A stretch of 64,000 nt of DNA from Gerris lacustris (taxonomy: Eukaryota > Arthropoda > Insecta > Hemiptera > Gerridae): contig OX578282.1 of the NCBI GenBank assembly GCA_951217055.1, forward strand, positions 47,178,329 to 47,242,328, written 5' to 3'. Under the pieces are notes generated by a model, which was not told the origin of the DNA, searched no databases, and saw only the letters and a program-made list of their open reading frames with translations. The translations under genes were made by a program, and so were the position numbers. Below, piece after piece: positions 33,159 through 47,100 of this stretch. Numbering within the stretch: position 1 is the first letter of the stretch; every line of letters starts with the position of its first letter.

Positions 33159-36100
33159 TCAAATACTGCTGTTAATAATATTAAATGTAACTAGGACAAT
33201 TGAGAGAAGAGCCCAACCAATAACAACAAAAGGCCAAGCTTGAGATCTGAAACAAAAAGGCACTCTTAGAATTAATATCTTTTTAAAAGGGAAATAGTGC
33301 TGTTTTTCTCATCTACAGATATCCGCGGCAGCTAGAAGATTACAAAATTAGGATATGCTCCTAAATTAGGGATGCTCCTTCGAAAGCTACAGCAGTTATA
33401 GTGATGCATAAATACTTTAATTACTCTATTACTAATTATGTATATAATATTTCCCTGTAACTGGAAAAAACTATTCTTTTTACATGTGTTTTACAGGGTA
33501 AGATGTAACACCAGATTTATACCATAAGACAAATACAATAGGTGTCTTTTATAAAATGGGTTTATTAAATATTTGAGGGAGATACTCGTATGTCTAGACA
33601 AACAAGAAGCTGCATCCATATTAAAAAAAAAATTGTCAATTTTTAGTGCAGGGGAAAAATATGTAATTCTGATTTTAATACGTATAAGTATGTTTTCTCG
33701 ATTATTAGACAATTTTTAGAACCCAAAGGTGAACCTTTGGGTTCTATTTTCTGCCATTTTGTATTTTGTTATTAAAGTCTTCATCAGTGACCCAAAATAA
33801 AGAACTTGGACACAAGTACAGTTTTTAATTAAGATATTATTTATCATTTTTAAGCATGTCCCAACATTTTGTATGAGCAACACCCATGACAACCATGTAA
33901 TCAGCAAATCCCATAAACATTTATATATTTTTAAAAAAATAAACAAATTTAACTTGTTTTAAAATTAGGTTATATATCAGAGTATTTTTTTCTTTTTTAA
34001 TTTTCACTATTTTCTCTCATTATTTGATCACTATACTTATTGATTCGCATTTAAGTTTCATTAATAAAGTATATAGTTATTGTTAATAAGGAAATAATTC
34101 AGAAAATTATTTTTGTAATGTTCTAGTTCTAGAAAAAAATTCTAATTGTACGGATTGCCACTAAGTTACGGGTTGGGAGCTGAAATTCAAAATAGTTCTT
34201 AATGTATATATAACACTCTCAACTCAATTCTATTTTAAAGTAATACTGACCTAAATGGTGATTTAAACTGGTTTGGTAAAAGTGAGATTGGTTCAGGAAT
34301 TCTTGTTCTAGATAAAACCACCAATAGTGCTGGTATTATGTACTCAATACCTACACCTGCAAAAGATCCAGTGATACCAACCTGAAAATAAATACATATG
34401 ATAAATAGTACTATATTTCTAACAGTTCTACTTTATTTCTAAACAGAAACCCTCATTTATTCTTTCGCCATTGTACTCGTCAAACCTAAACTAAAAATTC
34501 TGTATTTTACAATTTTAAGAGTTTACACAAAGAAAGATAAATAAGGCATAGGGGGAAAAAAAGCCAAGTCTCAAATTATAAAATAAAATAAGATATATAC
34601 CAAAATTTCAATGTTTTGAGTAATAGAAGCAAGCACAACAGGTGGTACTACTGCTACTATGGGTAGAAACACTTTGTGAAATAACTGACTCTCAACATTT
34701 GAGAATAGCGCCTGAAAAAAGAAAAAAAAATAAAATAAAAAATAATAATAAATAAAATAAACAAATAATAATAATCATTAAATCCATTAACAATCAAACC
34801 TAGCCCTGCTTTTTAGACATTTTATAGCAATAATGAAAGCTGAAACATTTGAGTTATTTAGTTTACAAGTTATAAAGTTGAGTTAAAAGCCTATTTAACT
34901 GAATTTATAAATATTACAGTATTGCATCGAATATAAATATGCCCTCGAATATAAGATGCATCCTAATTTTCAAACCAAAAACTTGGAAAAAACATTAATG
35001 CATCGAATATAAGACGCAATGTTTCAAAGGGAAAATGTTCTGTTCTCTATTTTAACAACTTGTTAAGACGTCAAACTTAGGCAGTCTACCATGGATATTG
35101 TTGAAATATTGCATGCTTATTTAGATGTAAGGTGCATTTGAATCTTTATTTAGAAGTAAGACAGACGGCATGCTGCCAGAGAAATAGCAAGGTTAGATTT
35201 TGAAAATAAAATGTTGAAGATAACATGAAATAAATAGGTATAACGAAATCCCTTTCACCCAAAATCTCATTAGAAATTGAACACTTAAATAGGAGGGCCC
35301 CATGATATACCAGCAAAATTCAGAGAATTGGAAATAAAATGTAAAAAGAAGATCTAAGCGGTACTGTTGAAAGAGGTGTTGAAGAGGTGTCGGAGAAAAA
35401 AAAAGGTTGTTAGATGTTACAATTGAATACATCGATTAAAAGAAGCACCTCAAATATTTTTAAAAAATCCTGATTTTCACGATGCAAAAACAGGAAAAAA
35501 GTGTCTTATATTCGAAGCAATACAGTATGACCTATAATATTCATAGAAACTAGCGAAGATTTACTTCAAGACAACATAACATCTCTGTTCAACTAACTAA
35601 CTTTATTAAAATTTAATATAATTTAATTAAGAATACTTATTAATTAAATGTTAATCCAATAAATGTTAATAATAAGTTCTGGTGGTGAATAAAAAAAAAA
35701 AAAAAAAAAAAAAAAGTTAACAAACATTAATAAAAACCCATATTGGTGGTCATAATGAATGATGGCCAAAGGGTTTAACCAGCCTTTAAAAAGCTTTTTA
35801 TTCTTCTTGCCCTCTTCAAAGCTTTCACAAAAGTAGATAACAATTATAAAAAAAAAAATGTAATTTACTAACCTGTAAATTATTTCTAAGGGTGACAGCT
35901 ATGATTGGGAATGTTGCTGTCAATGTAAACACAGGGAATAAAGCCAGGAAATAATCAACAACTTCCATGAAAGCTGGATCACCTGGTTTAGGCTCAAAAT
36001 TCAATGTGTACAGGTCCTGTATGTGAGGAAATGCGAAGACAGCAGTGATACTCAGTGTGAGGTAGAATGTCAAGATAATAAAGTAATCCAGGGCTAGAAG

Positions 36101-39100
36101 CGTGGATAGACGTCGCTTGTCTTTGATTGGGGACAGCATGGAGGGCAAAGAGTGATGACACATAAAGGAGTACACTGTAGAACCAAGGAGAGATGGAAGT
36201 GCTGAAGGAACAGCTACAGCAGGAGATGTTCCTGTATCACCTCGGGACACTTTTACTATGGCTAGAGAGATCATTACAAGAAGAGCTGAAAACACAAATT
36301 AACTTATTAATTAATTTCAGCCTTACTAAAAAGGTGTAGGTACAGCAATTCTATTGTACAGATCTATAATGCTATGTATCTATAATTACAGATCATGTTA
36401 TGTTTCAGATAAACAGTCAAGAGCAACGCACATATTATCAGTGGAAAAATCTGATTTATTTTCATCAATACCTCAAAAATCATCAGAATCATTTTTGAGA
36501 AATACATTTTCCCAAATTTTTTGGGGGGTAGCAACACCAAATTTAGATCTAAAAATGATTTCTCAATTTCACCTTGGGGTATGATATCCGCAAAATAAGG
36601 GATGCTTTTTAAGGTCATCCCAAGAGCACGCAGTTATTACCACTTAATAGATGTTTTCAAACAAACATTTAAATAAAAAAAACTTGATATTACTGCTTTT
36701 TCATTGTTTGGACACCCTATATTTAAACTTAAAAAAATATGATAAAATAAGGACAAATTATATATGCTTGAAAAAGTAAAAGTAGAAAATAGATTAATAA
36801 ATTTTAATATATACTCACCAAGCCATCGTGTTACCGATGTGCACACCTGAAGATATTTGGTCTTTTGAACGTTGAAAAAGGCAAAAGGGCCCATTACAAT
36901 CAGGAAGAAAACCTATCAAAAAACCAAAATAATATAACTTATATTACTCACATAGTGGAATTTCACAAGGTATTTATTTAATAGGTGAAATCTATCATTT
37001 GATTTTTTTGGAAAGATCAAAATTAATGTTTTAGTAAGATTCCATTACCACTACAAAAAGTGATATATATAATTAATTCAATGTCCTCTAGGATTATTGT
37101 CTTTTTTTTAATTAAAGGTGTATTTTTTTAATAATCAGTAGCAAGGTTGCTAGGAAGGCCTCAGACCAGGTGGGAAAAAAACCACAGCTCTGGAGGCAAA
37201 TTGATGACCTAGAAAAATTCTAGTGACAATCATTGTGATCAAGGAAGGAAAAAAATAAACTTTGAAATCTAGAAAGTTGACTTTAAAATTAATTTATTTA
37301 TTGGGGATAAAAAAAGCAAAAACATCATCATAAGAACTAGGAATGTAAAAGGGTGAAGGAAGTAGCAGTAGTGTAAAGGGCATGGCAAAGACAAACTAGG
37401 GAGTAGACACCAGTGAGCTCTTACAGATTCCCACATCCCCCATACTATGAACCCGTTCTAGACCTTGACCTTCCTTAATAAAAACACCTACCTCTCTACC
37501 TCACACCATTCTTTTATCAACTTGTTTTAAAAAGTTAGTTTAATATTATTTTAAAGAGCTCGTAACATTTTTGCTACGTAAGTAGAAATAATACTAAAAA
37601 ATATAAAACCCTGCTTTTACTAATATTTATAATTTATTATTTAAATAAATAATTGAGAAAAAGTTTGAACAACTTTTCCAGTACACTTAATAAACAGACG
37701 GTCCATTAGGGTTAAATAATGAACAAAATTATTTAGGTAAAGATGTTTATTTTAATTTTTATTATAAAAGTTTTATTTATTCAATAAAACAATATTTTAA
37801 TCCTGTAATTAGTTTAAAAATAATCAGTTGTTATCATTGTAATTATATGATTTTTATTATTTAATCTTTGTTTAGATTTAAGTTCTTTCATTATTTTTCC
37901 ATGTTTAGCAAACCCGACCAGGCATTGTTTGCGAATTATTCCATTACACTTACTCATCACATTTCATTCTTTTTAGATTGTCTATATTTAATATTTTTTT
38001 GTTATAAAACACTATAACTACCTGTGTATCATATCTGTGCATTATTCCATCTTTGTCATCCTTATACCTGCCTACATCTTCATCTACTTAACTGGTACTG
38101 TACCTTTACTCTAATTTAGGCCATATTTTTATACTTCATATTTATAAACTAATTTATTGCTATTCCTAATAATTTACAATTCATATCCTTAATGAATACA
38201 GTCAACACACATTTTGTAACCTTTTTTGTAATTGCTGTTATTATTACCCTTTAGAACTTTAATATTATTATTTGCTTATGATTGTTATTATAACCTCTAA
38301 ATTAAATATTTGACCGTCTAAGTTTTATATTAATAACATTATCTTTCATCTATTTTCATTTTACTACATATTATCTAACTTATGGTGGTTCATAGCATGC
38401 TTTTTGCTGCTGTCATACGTTAAAAGGCCCTAACTCCAACTTTTTTCAAAATGCATTTTTTTTTAGCGTTTCCGAATCGGTCTAAACAAAATACACGTAT
38501 TTATGTTATTAGAAAGCCCTAAAACCAATACAGTGATGAGTTATATTGAAATTTATATTGGCCTTACATCCAGTTTGAGGTTGTTTTCGATAAAAGAAGG
38601 CCCTATGTAACAAATAAATACTAAAAACACCCTAAATCCACAAAGATTTGTTTTATGCAATGCTATTATTTAAGGTTTGTAAACGTGATAATAAAAAGTC
38701 CCATTTCCCATATAGGAGTTAGTTTACTGTAGCTAACATTTTTTTAAAAACAAAACCCTAAATCCATTTTTTCTATAAAACAATTAAAAATCAATTATAT
38801 TATCAACACAAATTTGTGTACATTAAAAGAATAACATATACACAATAGAAGCCTTTAAAAGTATCAAAATTTTGATGCAGGTGAAGAAATTTGTTTTCCT
38901 TATTTCCTGTAAAATGTTGTTCTTTGGAGATAGGGCTTTCTATGTTATTGGGGCAGTATAGATAAATATACATTCATGAAGCCATGGAGTGTCTTCCCCC
39001 ACCCTTCTTTCCTTGTGCTCTTGCACAGTGTTCCGTTCAGGTTATAAACAAAGCTGAATGTATTATTAAAATACAATACTAACTTTCTAAAAAGATGGTT

Positions 39101-42100
39101 TTAAAATAAATGCAAGTGTCTATTTAATATTTACTATGTAAATATTAAATGTATTTACTATGTAAATAGATGACTAGAAAAATGAAATCAGTGATTTTAG
39201 GTTGATTGATCACCTATAATCATTCCACGTAAGTTTGATGGAACTTTATCAGGATGGACGGTTCCTGTGATATTTACTTGTAATTATGCATGATGAATTA
39301 AGTATCTACCAGAAATTGAAAAATTTCATTATCTGATTGGTTCTTTATCAGGATCTGCCTTGACATTAATCAAAGCTTTTCCAATGACGGAGACCAATTA
39401 TTATTAAGCATGGAATACTATTACCAAACATTTTATCCATCTTGATATTGGAATTGTTTTATTTGTATTCATAGTTTTATATTAATAATTCCTCTCCAGA
39501 CAAACCAAAGTGTTTATTACTATTTAATTACGTTTGGGTGATAATGTAAAAATAAAAAGTTGAAAAGCTAAGAAAAATAAAATAAACATCATTACATTAA
39601 AAATGTTGTTTCCCTCTGGTGGACTAAGCCAGGGCATTTTATGTTTAAAAAAAAAGTTATAAATAAATAAATGCATACCAGATACATTCTGTAGGCTCCC
39701 CATTGAGTTAAATCATATGTTTCCCAGCATTTATCAGTTGACACTGTAGTATTCTGAGTGCTACGCAAAATAAATAGAAATTAAAATAAAATAAAAATAT
39801 TAAAAAAGGCAACTATCAAGACCTGTTTATAGTTTGTCAGTCTGTCAAGAGCAGCATCTTTTAGTAAGGCATCTCTCTAAATTATTTACATCCTCAGGGC
39901 AGCCCAAAACATAACTGTTTGCCTTTAGTACAATAATAATATTCAACCATGTAGGGTCTAAATTTTGAGGTACCACTTTACTTGTTCAAGGCTCCTTCAA
40001 GCAAGTAGTTTGACATGTAGAATTGAGTTCCACATCTGAAACTACTTTAATCAACTCTTCTTCAGTCCACGCATTAGATGAAGTTGTGATCCACTCCTTC
40101 ATCTCAGTTTTGCACTTCTTACCCAATTCCACAAAATGGGAAAGAAGTTTTTTTTCTTTCCTACTGTTGTGGAGCTGAACTGTTAAAGCTGGCAGTTACT
40201 TCAAAGTGCTTTAGTTTCACCTCCAGCTTATACTTCTTTTCAACTTTGCTGATTGTTTCCCCAATATATTCTCTTTTTTTGTACCTAGCTTGTGTGTTCA
40301 AGCAACTATTTGCTTCATAAATGTAAAAATACTCGTACTACTATTAACCATAAATTGTGTGTTTCAAACAAAATGCATTCGACCCATCTCATCATTGGCT
40401 GTTTCCAGTAACAATACTATAAAAAAATAAAATAAGTAATGATAAAAATTACCAAGTAGTATCCAGCAATGTCTTCGCTATTGACGCAGAATAAATAGTC
40501 ATATCTCCATACAGATATAAACATATACATACGTAGAACAAAATCCTACCCAGCTTGCCAAAAACAACATCTGCCATTTCGCCCTGTAACACAAGAATAA
40601 GAAACATTATATGAATAAGGAAAATAGATTTCCCGATTAAAAATATGTCTGGAAGGATTTGAAATTGAATAAATTACTTCCACCCAAGAATTCTTTGAAA
40701 CTTATGAATTAAAATTTTTAACTTTGTATACTTAAGAAATCTTACAGTCCTATAGATTATATTTACATTTAAGGTGAAGGTCCTTTGTAGTAGTGCTTCA
40801 TCAGGTATATTAAGGCCTACCTCTCTTAACACATTATTTTTTTTTTTTTTACTTACGCAAAAATTATTTATTGTAAGGGATGTTATGCTATGTAAATATA
40901 TGATTTGCACCTTTGAAGCAGCTCTCAAAATCGCCTCCGCACTCAATGTGTTAACCGTTCTTTGTTCCTTTGTTCTAGAGAGAGGTAAAGGCTTTATGCC
41001 TAAACAGAGTTTGCCCAAGACAAATTATACTGGCCCGTTAGTCTCATCTTGTTCTTTCTCAAGACTTAAAATTACATGTATCCAATAATGTCACTTACCA
41101 TTTCTATTCTTCTATCTAATGTGAAGAGTTTTTGAGGCTCGCTTGGAAAATCATCAATGCATTCTAAAACATTTAAACGCACATTATATTTGTATTTTAT
41201 GAACTCCACCATCTTAACTAACTTTAGTTCAATTATTATTTAATAAATGGATAGTAAAGTTGAAATGTCAAATCAAAAATTTTTCTTAATAAATTCAATC
41301 TGGTATACTGCCAAAGAAATTCCTCAGCTTAAAAACTTAAAAATTCAATTTTTATAAGTTTTTGTATGTATTCATACTACAGAACGTTTAAATTTTAATT
41401 TAAATCAAATTATAATTATTATTTACAAAGGGAGACAGACAGAGAAAAATAGACTTCAGCGCTGGGACTCGAACCCCGGACCTCCCCCTCAATTTGAAAG
41501 CTTAATTCGGGATTAGGTATCGATATCGTCAGAGGAAATTATTCTTCAGTGTAGCTTAATTGGTTAGAGCTCCCGCACACTGGAAATGAGGGAGAGGTCT
41601 ATTTTTCTCTGTCTGTCTCCCATTGTAAATAGTAATTATAATTTGATTTAAATTAAAAACTTAGGGTCAAGAAAGCAAAATAAAATGGATTCAATTTTAA
41701 GGATAATGACTGAACTAATAAAATAACCTTACTATAGACACAAGCTATTTAAACAGTTAAATATAGGTTAAAAATATTTTTAAAAAAACCTCAAATTATG
41801 AAAATTCGCCCCCAAAATAATTTTTCCTAAAATTGTATACCAAAAAATATTAATATTATTGATTAATTTCGCTTTTATTAATAACTAGCTGGGTACCCGT
41901 GCTTCGCTACGGAGTGTTATTATAATTAGATAAGTTTATAAACAACCATAATGAAACATATAAATTATTTTACTATGCAAGAATATCTAGATTCTATCTC
42001 TCCCACCTATTTCTATACCCCCTCCTCTCCTCTTTGATAAGCTAATTACAAATATCCTAAATTTGCCCCCCCCCCTAAATTAAAATATGACTAAACTGTA

Positions 42101-44069
42101 CATAAAACTATTACTGTACTCTTAAAGAGCTTTTGCATCATGAAGGGTATTCAATACATTGACCCCGGATTCATTACTTGTACCATACCCCTGTGTACCA
42201 AATTTAAATTTCCAAAATTCATGTAGGCTGTCATTTTCCCCTTGCTTTGATTTCGAGTGGGCAAATTTTTATCGACATCGAACTAAAACTGTAGATTTGT
42301 ATAAAGAACACATGTTGATTTTTATATATATAGCTATAAATTTCCATTTTACCCCCTCTTAAATAAAATTGTACATAACAACAATTACTTTTCTCTTAAA
42401 GTGCTTTTCAACGGTATGCATCATATGAAGGGAATCCATTACTTTGACACTTTTACACCGTACCCCTTTGTACCAAAATTTAAATTAAGAAAATTCATGT
42501 AGACAGTGACCTCCTCCTTGCTTTGAAGGGAAAGTGAGTAAATATTCATCAAATTGGGATAAAACTGTAGATTTGTATAAATGACATACCCTCATACAGA
42601 CATTCTTCTTTTTATATAAGATATAGCTATATTTTTCCATTTTACCCCCTCCTAAATGAAAACACATATGACAAAACTGTACATAACAACAATTAATGTA
42701 ATCTTAAAGAGCTTTTCAACGATATCCATCATAAAGGGTATTCAGTCCTTTGACCCCGTATTCATTATTGTACCCTGTTTCCTGTGTACCAAAATTTAAA
42801 TTTCGAAAATTCATGTAGACACTGATTTTTTCTTCCTTTGAAGGTCAAGTGTGCATTTTTTGATCGAGATCGGACTAAAACTATGGATTTGTATAAAGAA
42901 CATACACACATACGTTGACTTTTAGATATATTTTTCCATTTACATACCCCCTAAATGCACGTAAAAACCATTATTGTACTCTTAAAGAGCTTTTCAACAC
43001 TATGCATCATGAAGGGATTTCAACTTTGACATTTGTACCCCGTACCCCTGTGTACCAAAACTTAAATTTCGAACATTTATGTAGACAGAGATCTTCCCCT
43101 TGCTTTGAAGGTCAAGTGAGCAAATTTTCATCGAGATCGAATTAAAACTGTTGTTTTGTATATAGAACATAAACACACACATACGTTGACTTTTATAGAT
43201 ATAGATATACATTTCCATTTTACCCCCCTCCTAAATAAAAATATGACAAAAACGTAATTAACAACAATTACTGTACTCTTAAAAAGCTTTTCAACGATAT
43301 GCATCATGAAGGGTATCCATTACTTTGAAATTTGTACCCCGTACCTCTGTGTACCAAAATTATAATTTCGGAAAATGAAGTAGGCAGTGACCTTCACCTT
43401 GTTTGGAAGAAAAAGTGTGTAAATATTCATCAAATTGGGATAAAACTGTAGATTTGTATAAAAGACATTCTCTTATATGGATACTCTTCTTTCTATATAT
43501 AGATATAGTTATATTTTCTATTTTACCCCCCACCTAAATGAAAATATGACAAAACTATACATAACAACAATTACTGTACCCTTAAAGAGCTTTTCAACGA
43601 TATGCATCACGAAGGGTATTCATTATTTTGATCCCGTATTCATTACTTGTACCCCGTACCCCTGTGTACCAAAATTGAAATTTCGAAAATTCATGTAGAC
43701 CTTGATTTTCCCCTTGCTTTGAAGGTCAAGTGAGCAAATTTTCATCGAGATCGGACTAAAACTGTAGATTTGTATAAAGAACAAACAAGATATAGCTATA
43801 TTTTTCTATTTTACCCCCCTCCTAAACGAAAATATGACAAAAGTGTACATAACAACAATTACTGTACCCTTAAAGAGCTTTTCAACGATATGCATCATGA
43901 AGGGTATTCATTACTTTGACCCCGTATTTATTACTTGTACCCCGTACCCCTGTGTACCAAAATTGAAATTTCGAAAATTCACGTATACCTTGATTGTTTC
44001 CTTGCTTTGAAGGTCAAGTGTGCAAATTTTCATCGAGATCGGACTAAAACTGTAGATTTGTATAAAGAA

Positions 44070-44118
<49 letters not shown>

Positions 44119-47100
44119 GTTGACTTTTATATATATAGATAGATATATTGTCACATATGTGCTCATATTTTGTAATTTATTTTGATTTGTTGCTTTTTTT
44201 GTTATTTTTAGCCTATATTACAAAAGAAACTTGGAAGAGAGAGGGTGAATCCAACTTACCAATAAGTTAAAGGAATGATCGAGGTTTGTCAGTATTTACA
44301 ATACATTATTTTCACTGAGAAGGGAGAGGTAAGGTATTCATTCAGACTCAGCCTATACTTAAGGCTTTATTGCTAAAAATACTTTTTTATATTTGTATAT
44401 TTCAATCGAACACTTTTTCAGAATAGCAAAATAGATAGACCTAAATAATTAGGTCTATCAAAGAACTCTTAAGATTACTTTCTTTATTAGTTGGAATTAC
44501 TAGTCTGTTTGGATTCCTAGATTCTAATACTTAGAGACTGTTTAGTAAAATATACCTGACGGCAACAGAGTGGTTCTAGATGTAGTAGCCTCTTCTGTAA
44601 CAGTAACCAAGTCTTCATTACTGCTGTGTTCAGCTTGATTTATTGCCTGTAAAATTACATAAGATATACAAAATATGAAAATATTGTGGTATTTAAAAAA
44701 ATATATTTCTCACTTGTGATTACAGAATTGATAGATGTATAAAGCAGTCAATCAATACATCCATTCGATTGGAAAACAAAAATTCGGACACAAACAATTT
44801 TTGTTATTCTATATGATCTCAATGCTTCCATTACCTTCGGCGAGCCCGGAAGTAAAATAAAAATACTGAACTAAAAGTGTAGAATGATGGCTAAATGAAC
44901 TTCTCTTTAACAAAATTGTAAACATATAATATAGAATGTTTAAATGCATAAGCAGCTTTATGATCTGTTAAAGAAAAATCAACTTAAAACAAGTTATAAT
45001 GGTGCATAGGCTTTAGCAGTTGGTTTCATACTGGAGTTCAAGGTCTTCCGGTGGTGACCGCGTCATAGTGGATGATGTTTCCCACATTTCGCCTCTTGTG
45101 CTAGACTGAACAACGTGGCAGTTTACATTGTTTCTCTCATCAAAACAACATGCTCTACCCTGACGATGCCTCTAGCATAAGAGGCAAAATGTCGGATACA
45201 TCATCCACTATGCGCGGTCACCACCGGAAGACCTAGAACTCCATTTTGAAGAGTTTTTATATAATAATTTTTTTAATCATAATTCATAAGTTACCTCACG
45301 TAGGTAACGGCTGACTCTTTTCATTTTCTCAAGTTTGGTCCACTGAGAAATAGCATTGCAGGCGGACATTGCTTCTATGACAAAAGTAACTGTCACATAA
45401 CTGAAATAAAATAAGTGAAAAAAAAATTATTTAAGAAAAAATATGAAAGTTAAAAATTAGTTGAAAGTTTATTACATAAAAAATAGAATACAACATGAGA
45501 GGCTTAAGGTACTCTCCCTAGAATTAAAACCTAACAATAATGTACTAATGAACAGTTTTTCATTGAAAGATCCAAATTATAGCCATGTAATTAAATTTTT
45601 GGATTACAAAATGAGTTAGAAATTTAGAATTTAACACCAGAAATAAGTTATTTTACATACTATAATTTCTTTTTTTTAATTTATTAAACATCAAATTGTT
45701 TTAATTTTAATGAAAACTTTATTTTTATATGCACTTGAAAAACTATCTAGCTGAAAAGTGTGTTGAGTGAATTTAAAAACGTTTCATTTCTCCTATAAAT
45801 AATTGCATTAAACAGATTCAGTAAATAAAGACATAATAGCCATTCATATATTTTATATTACTAAATACCTTATGAAAGACAATACAATCATAAGCACACT
45901 GCTGAAGACCCATCCTGCTTGAGAAAATGCTTTGGGGAGAGTGAGTGCTCCTGTGCCTACAATTACGTTGAACACGTACAGCAACCCAGTCTGAAGATAA
46001 TAAATATATATATTTATACATACATAAATGTCCTAATATGATATTGCAAAGGTATATGTTTCCTATAAATTACACTGGAATAAACCGTATCTAATAAATA
46101 ATAAAATGAAAAAAATGTAATTCTATCTGCAGCTGAGTAAATTCTTTGTGAAACATGTTTGCATGTTGGAGGGAAGAGCTTTGAAAGACGGAAGATAAGA
46201 TAAGATTCTCATGTCTTTCATATTATTGTAGCTATAGAGAAAATAACTTTTAAATCAAAGAATTACTACGTTTCCATGATGTTTCAATACAGACTGAATC
46301 CTGATTTGGGATTTCACAAGCTTGTTTCCATGAGTCTACTGAATCTGTATTTAATACGTTTTCAATACACCAGACTTTTACTAGGTTACTTTGATAAAGG
46401 TTATAAATAATTTTGTAATCTTCACCTTTTATAAACAGGTTTGTAGTGTTTGTTTTAAGTGTTTTAAAAAACAAAACTAGAAAAGACAAATATGTTGTTA
46501 CTTTTTTTTGACAGATTTGACTTCAGTTCCTACACAAACACGCTAGGGGCGCTCACACCCACACTCTACACATGTCAGGATAGAGTTCAGGTGTTTCCAT
46601 GAAACTCGACCCAGATACAATCCCAAAATTTAGTAAATTGTATCTGGATCCAAATCGTATTCAATCCACATTGAATCTAGGTTTCTATGGACACTTTGTA
46701 TCCAAAATCTGTATTCAATCCATATTAAAACATCATGGAAATGTAGTATATATATATTCAAGGTTATATAAACACTAAACAGTAATACATTTTTCCTTTC
46801 GAAAGGGAAACTTTTCACATAGATCCACAGTAAATGCCGATTTTCAGTTGATAGGCATTAATATTAAATAAAGTTGAATAATATTTAAAAAAAAAAAATA
46901 ATATTATCTAATACTTGAAATAAATTGAATCTAAGTGAATAGAGATAGCAATGATCAATGTGACTTTGAAATATTCTGAGTGTAATGCATTGGTATATAT
47001 TTAGTTTATTTAGTTGGAAGATTACAAAAACCAGCTGTACTCCACTTTTAATCCAATACATTGCCCACCCAGCTAAATATATATCTATTGGATTTTTTGT

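Noticed and set aside
41464..41570. Possible tRNA gene from A-box and B-box both present
   Set aside because: The two boxes are on opposite strands and belong to two different inverted SINE copies.
43911..44114. Frame starting with alternating Cys-Val
   Set aside because: It translates the (CA)n microsatellite and one unit of the ~290-bp array.
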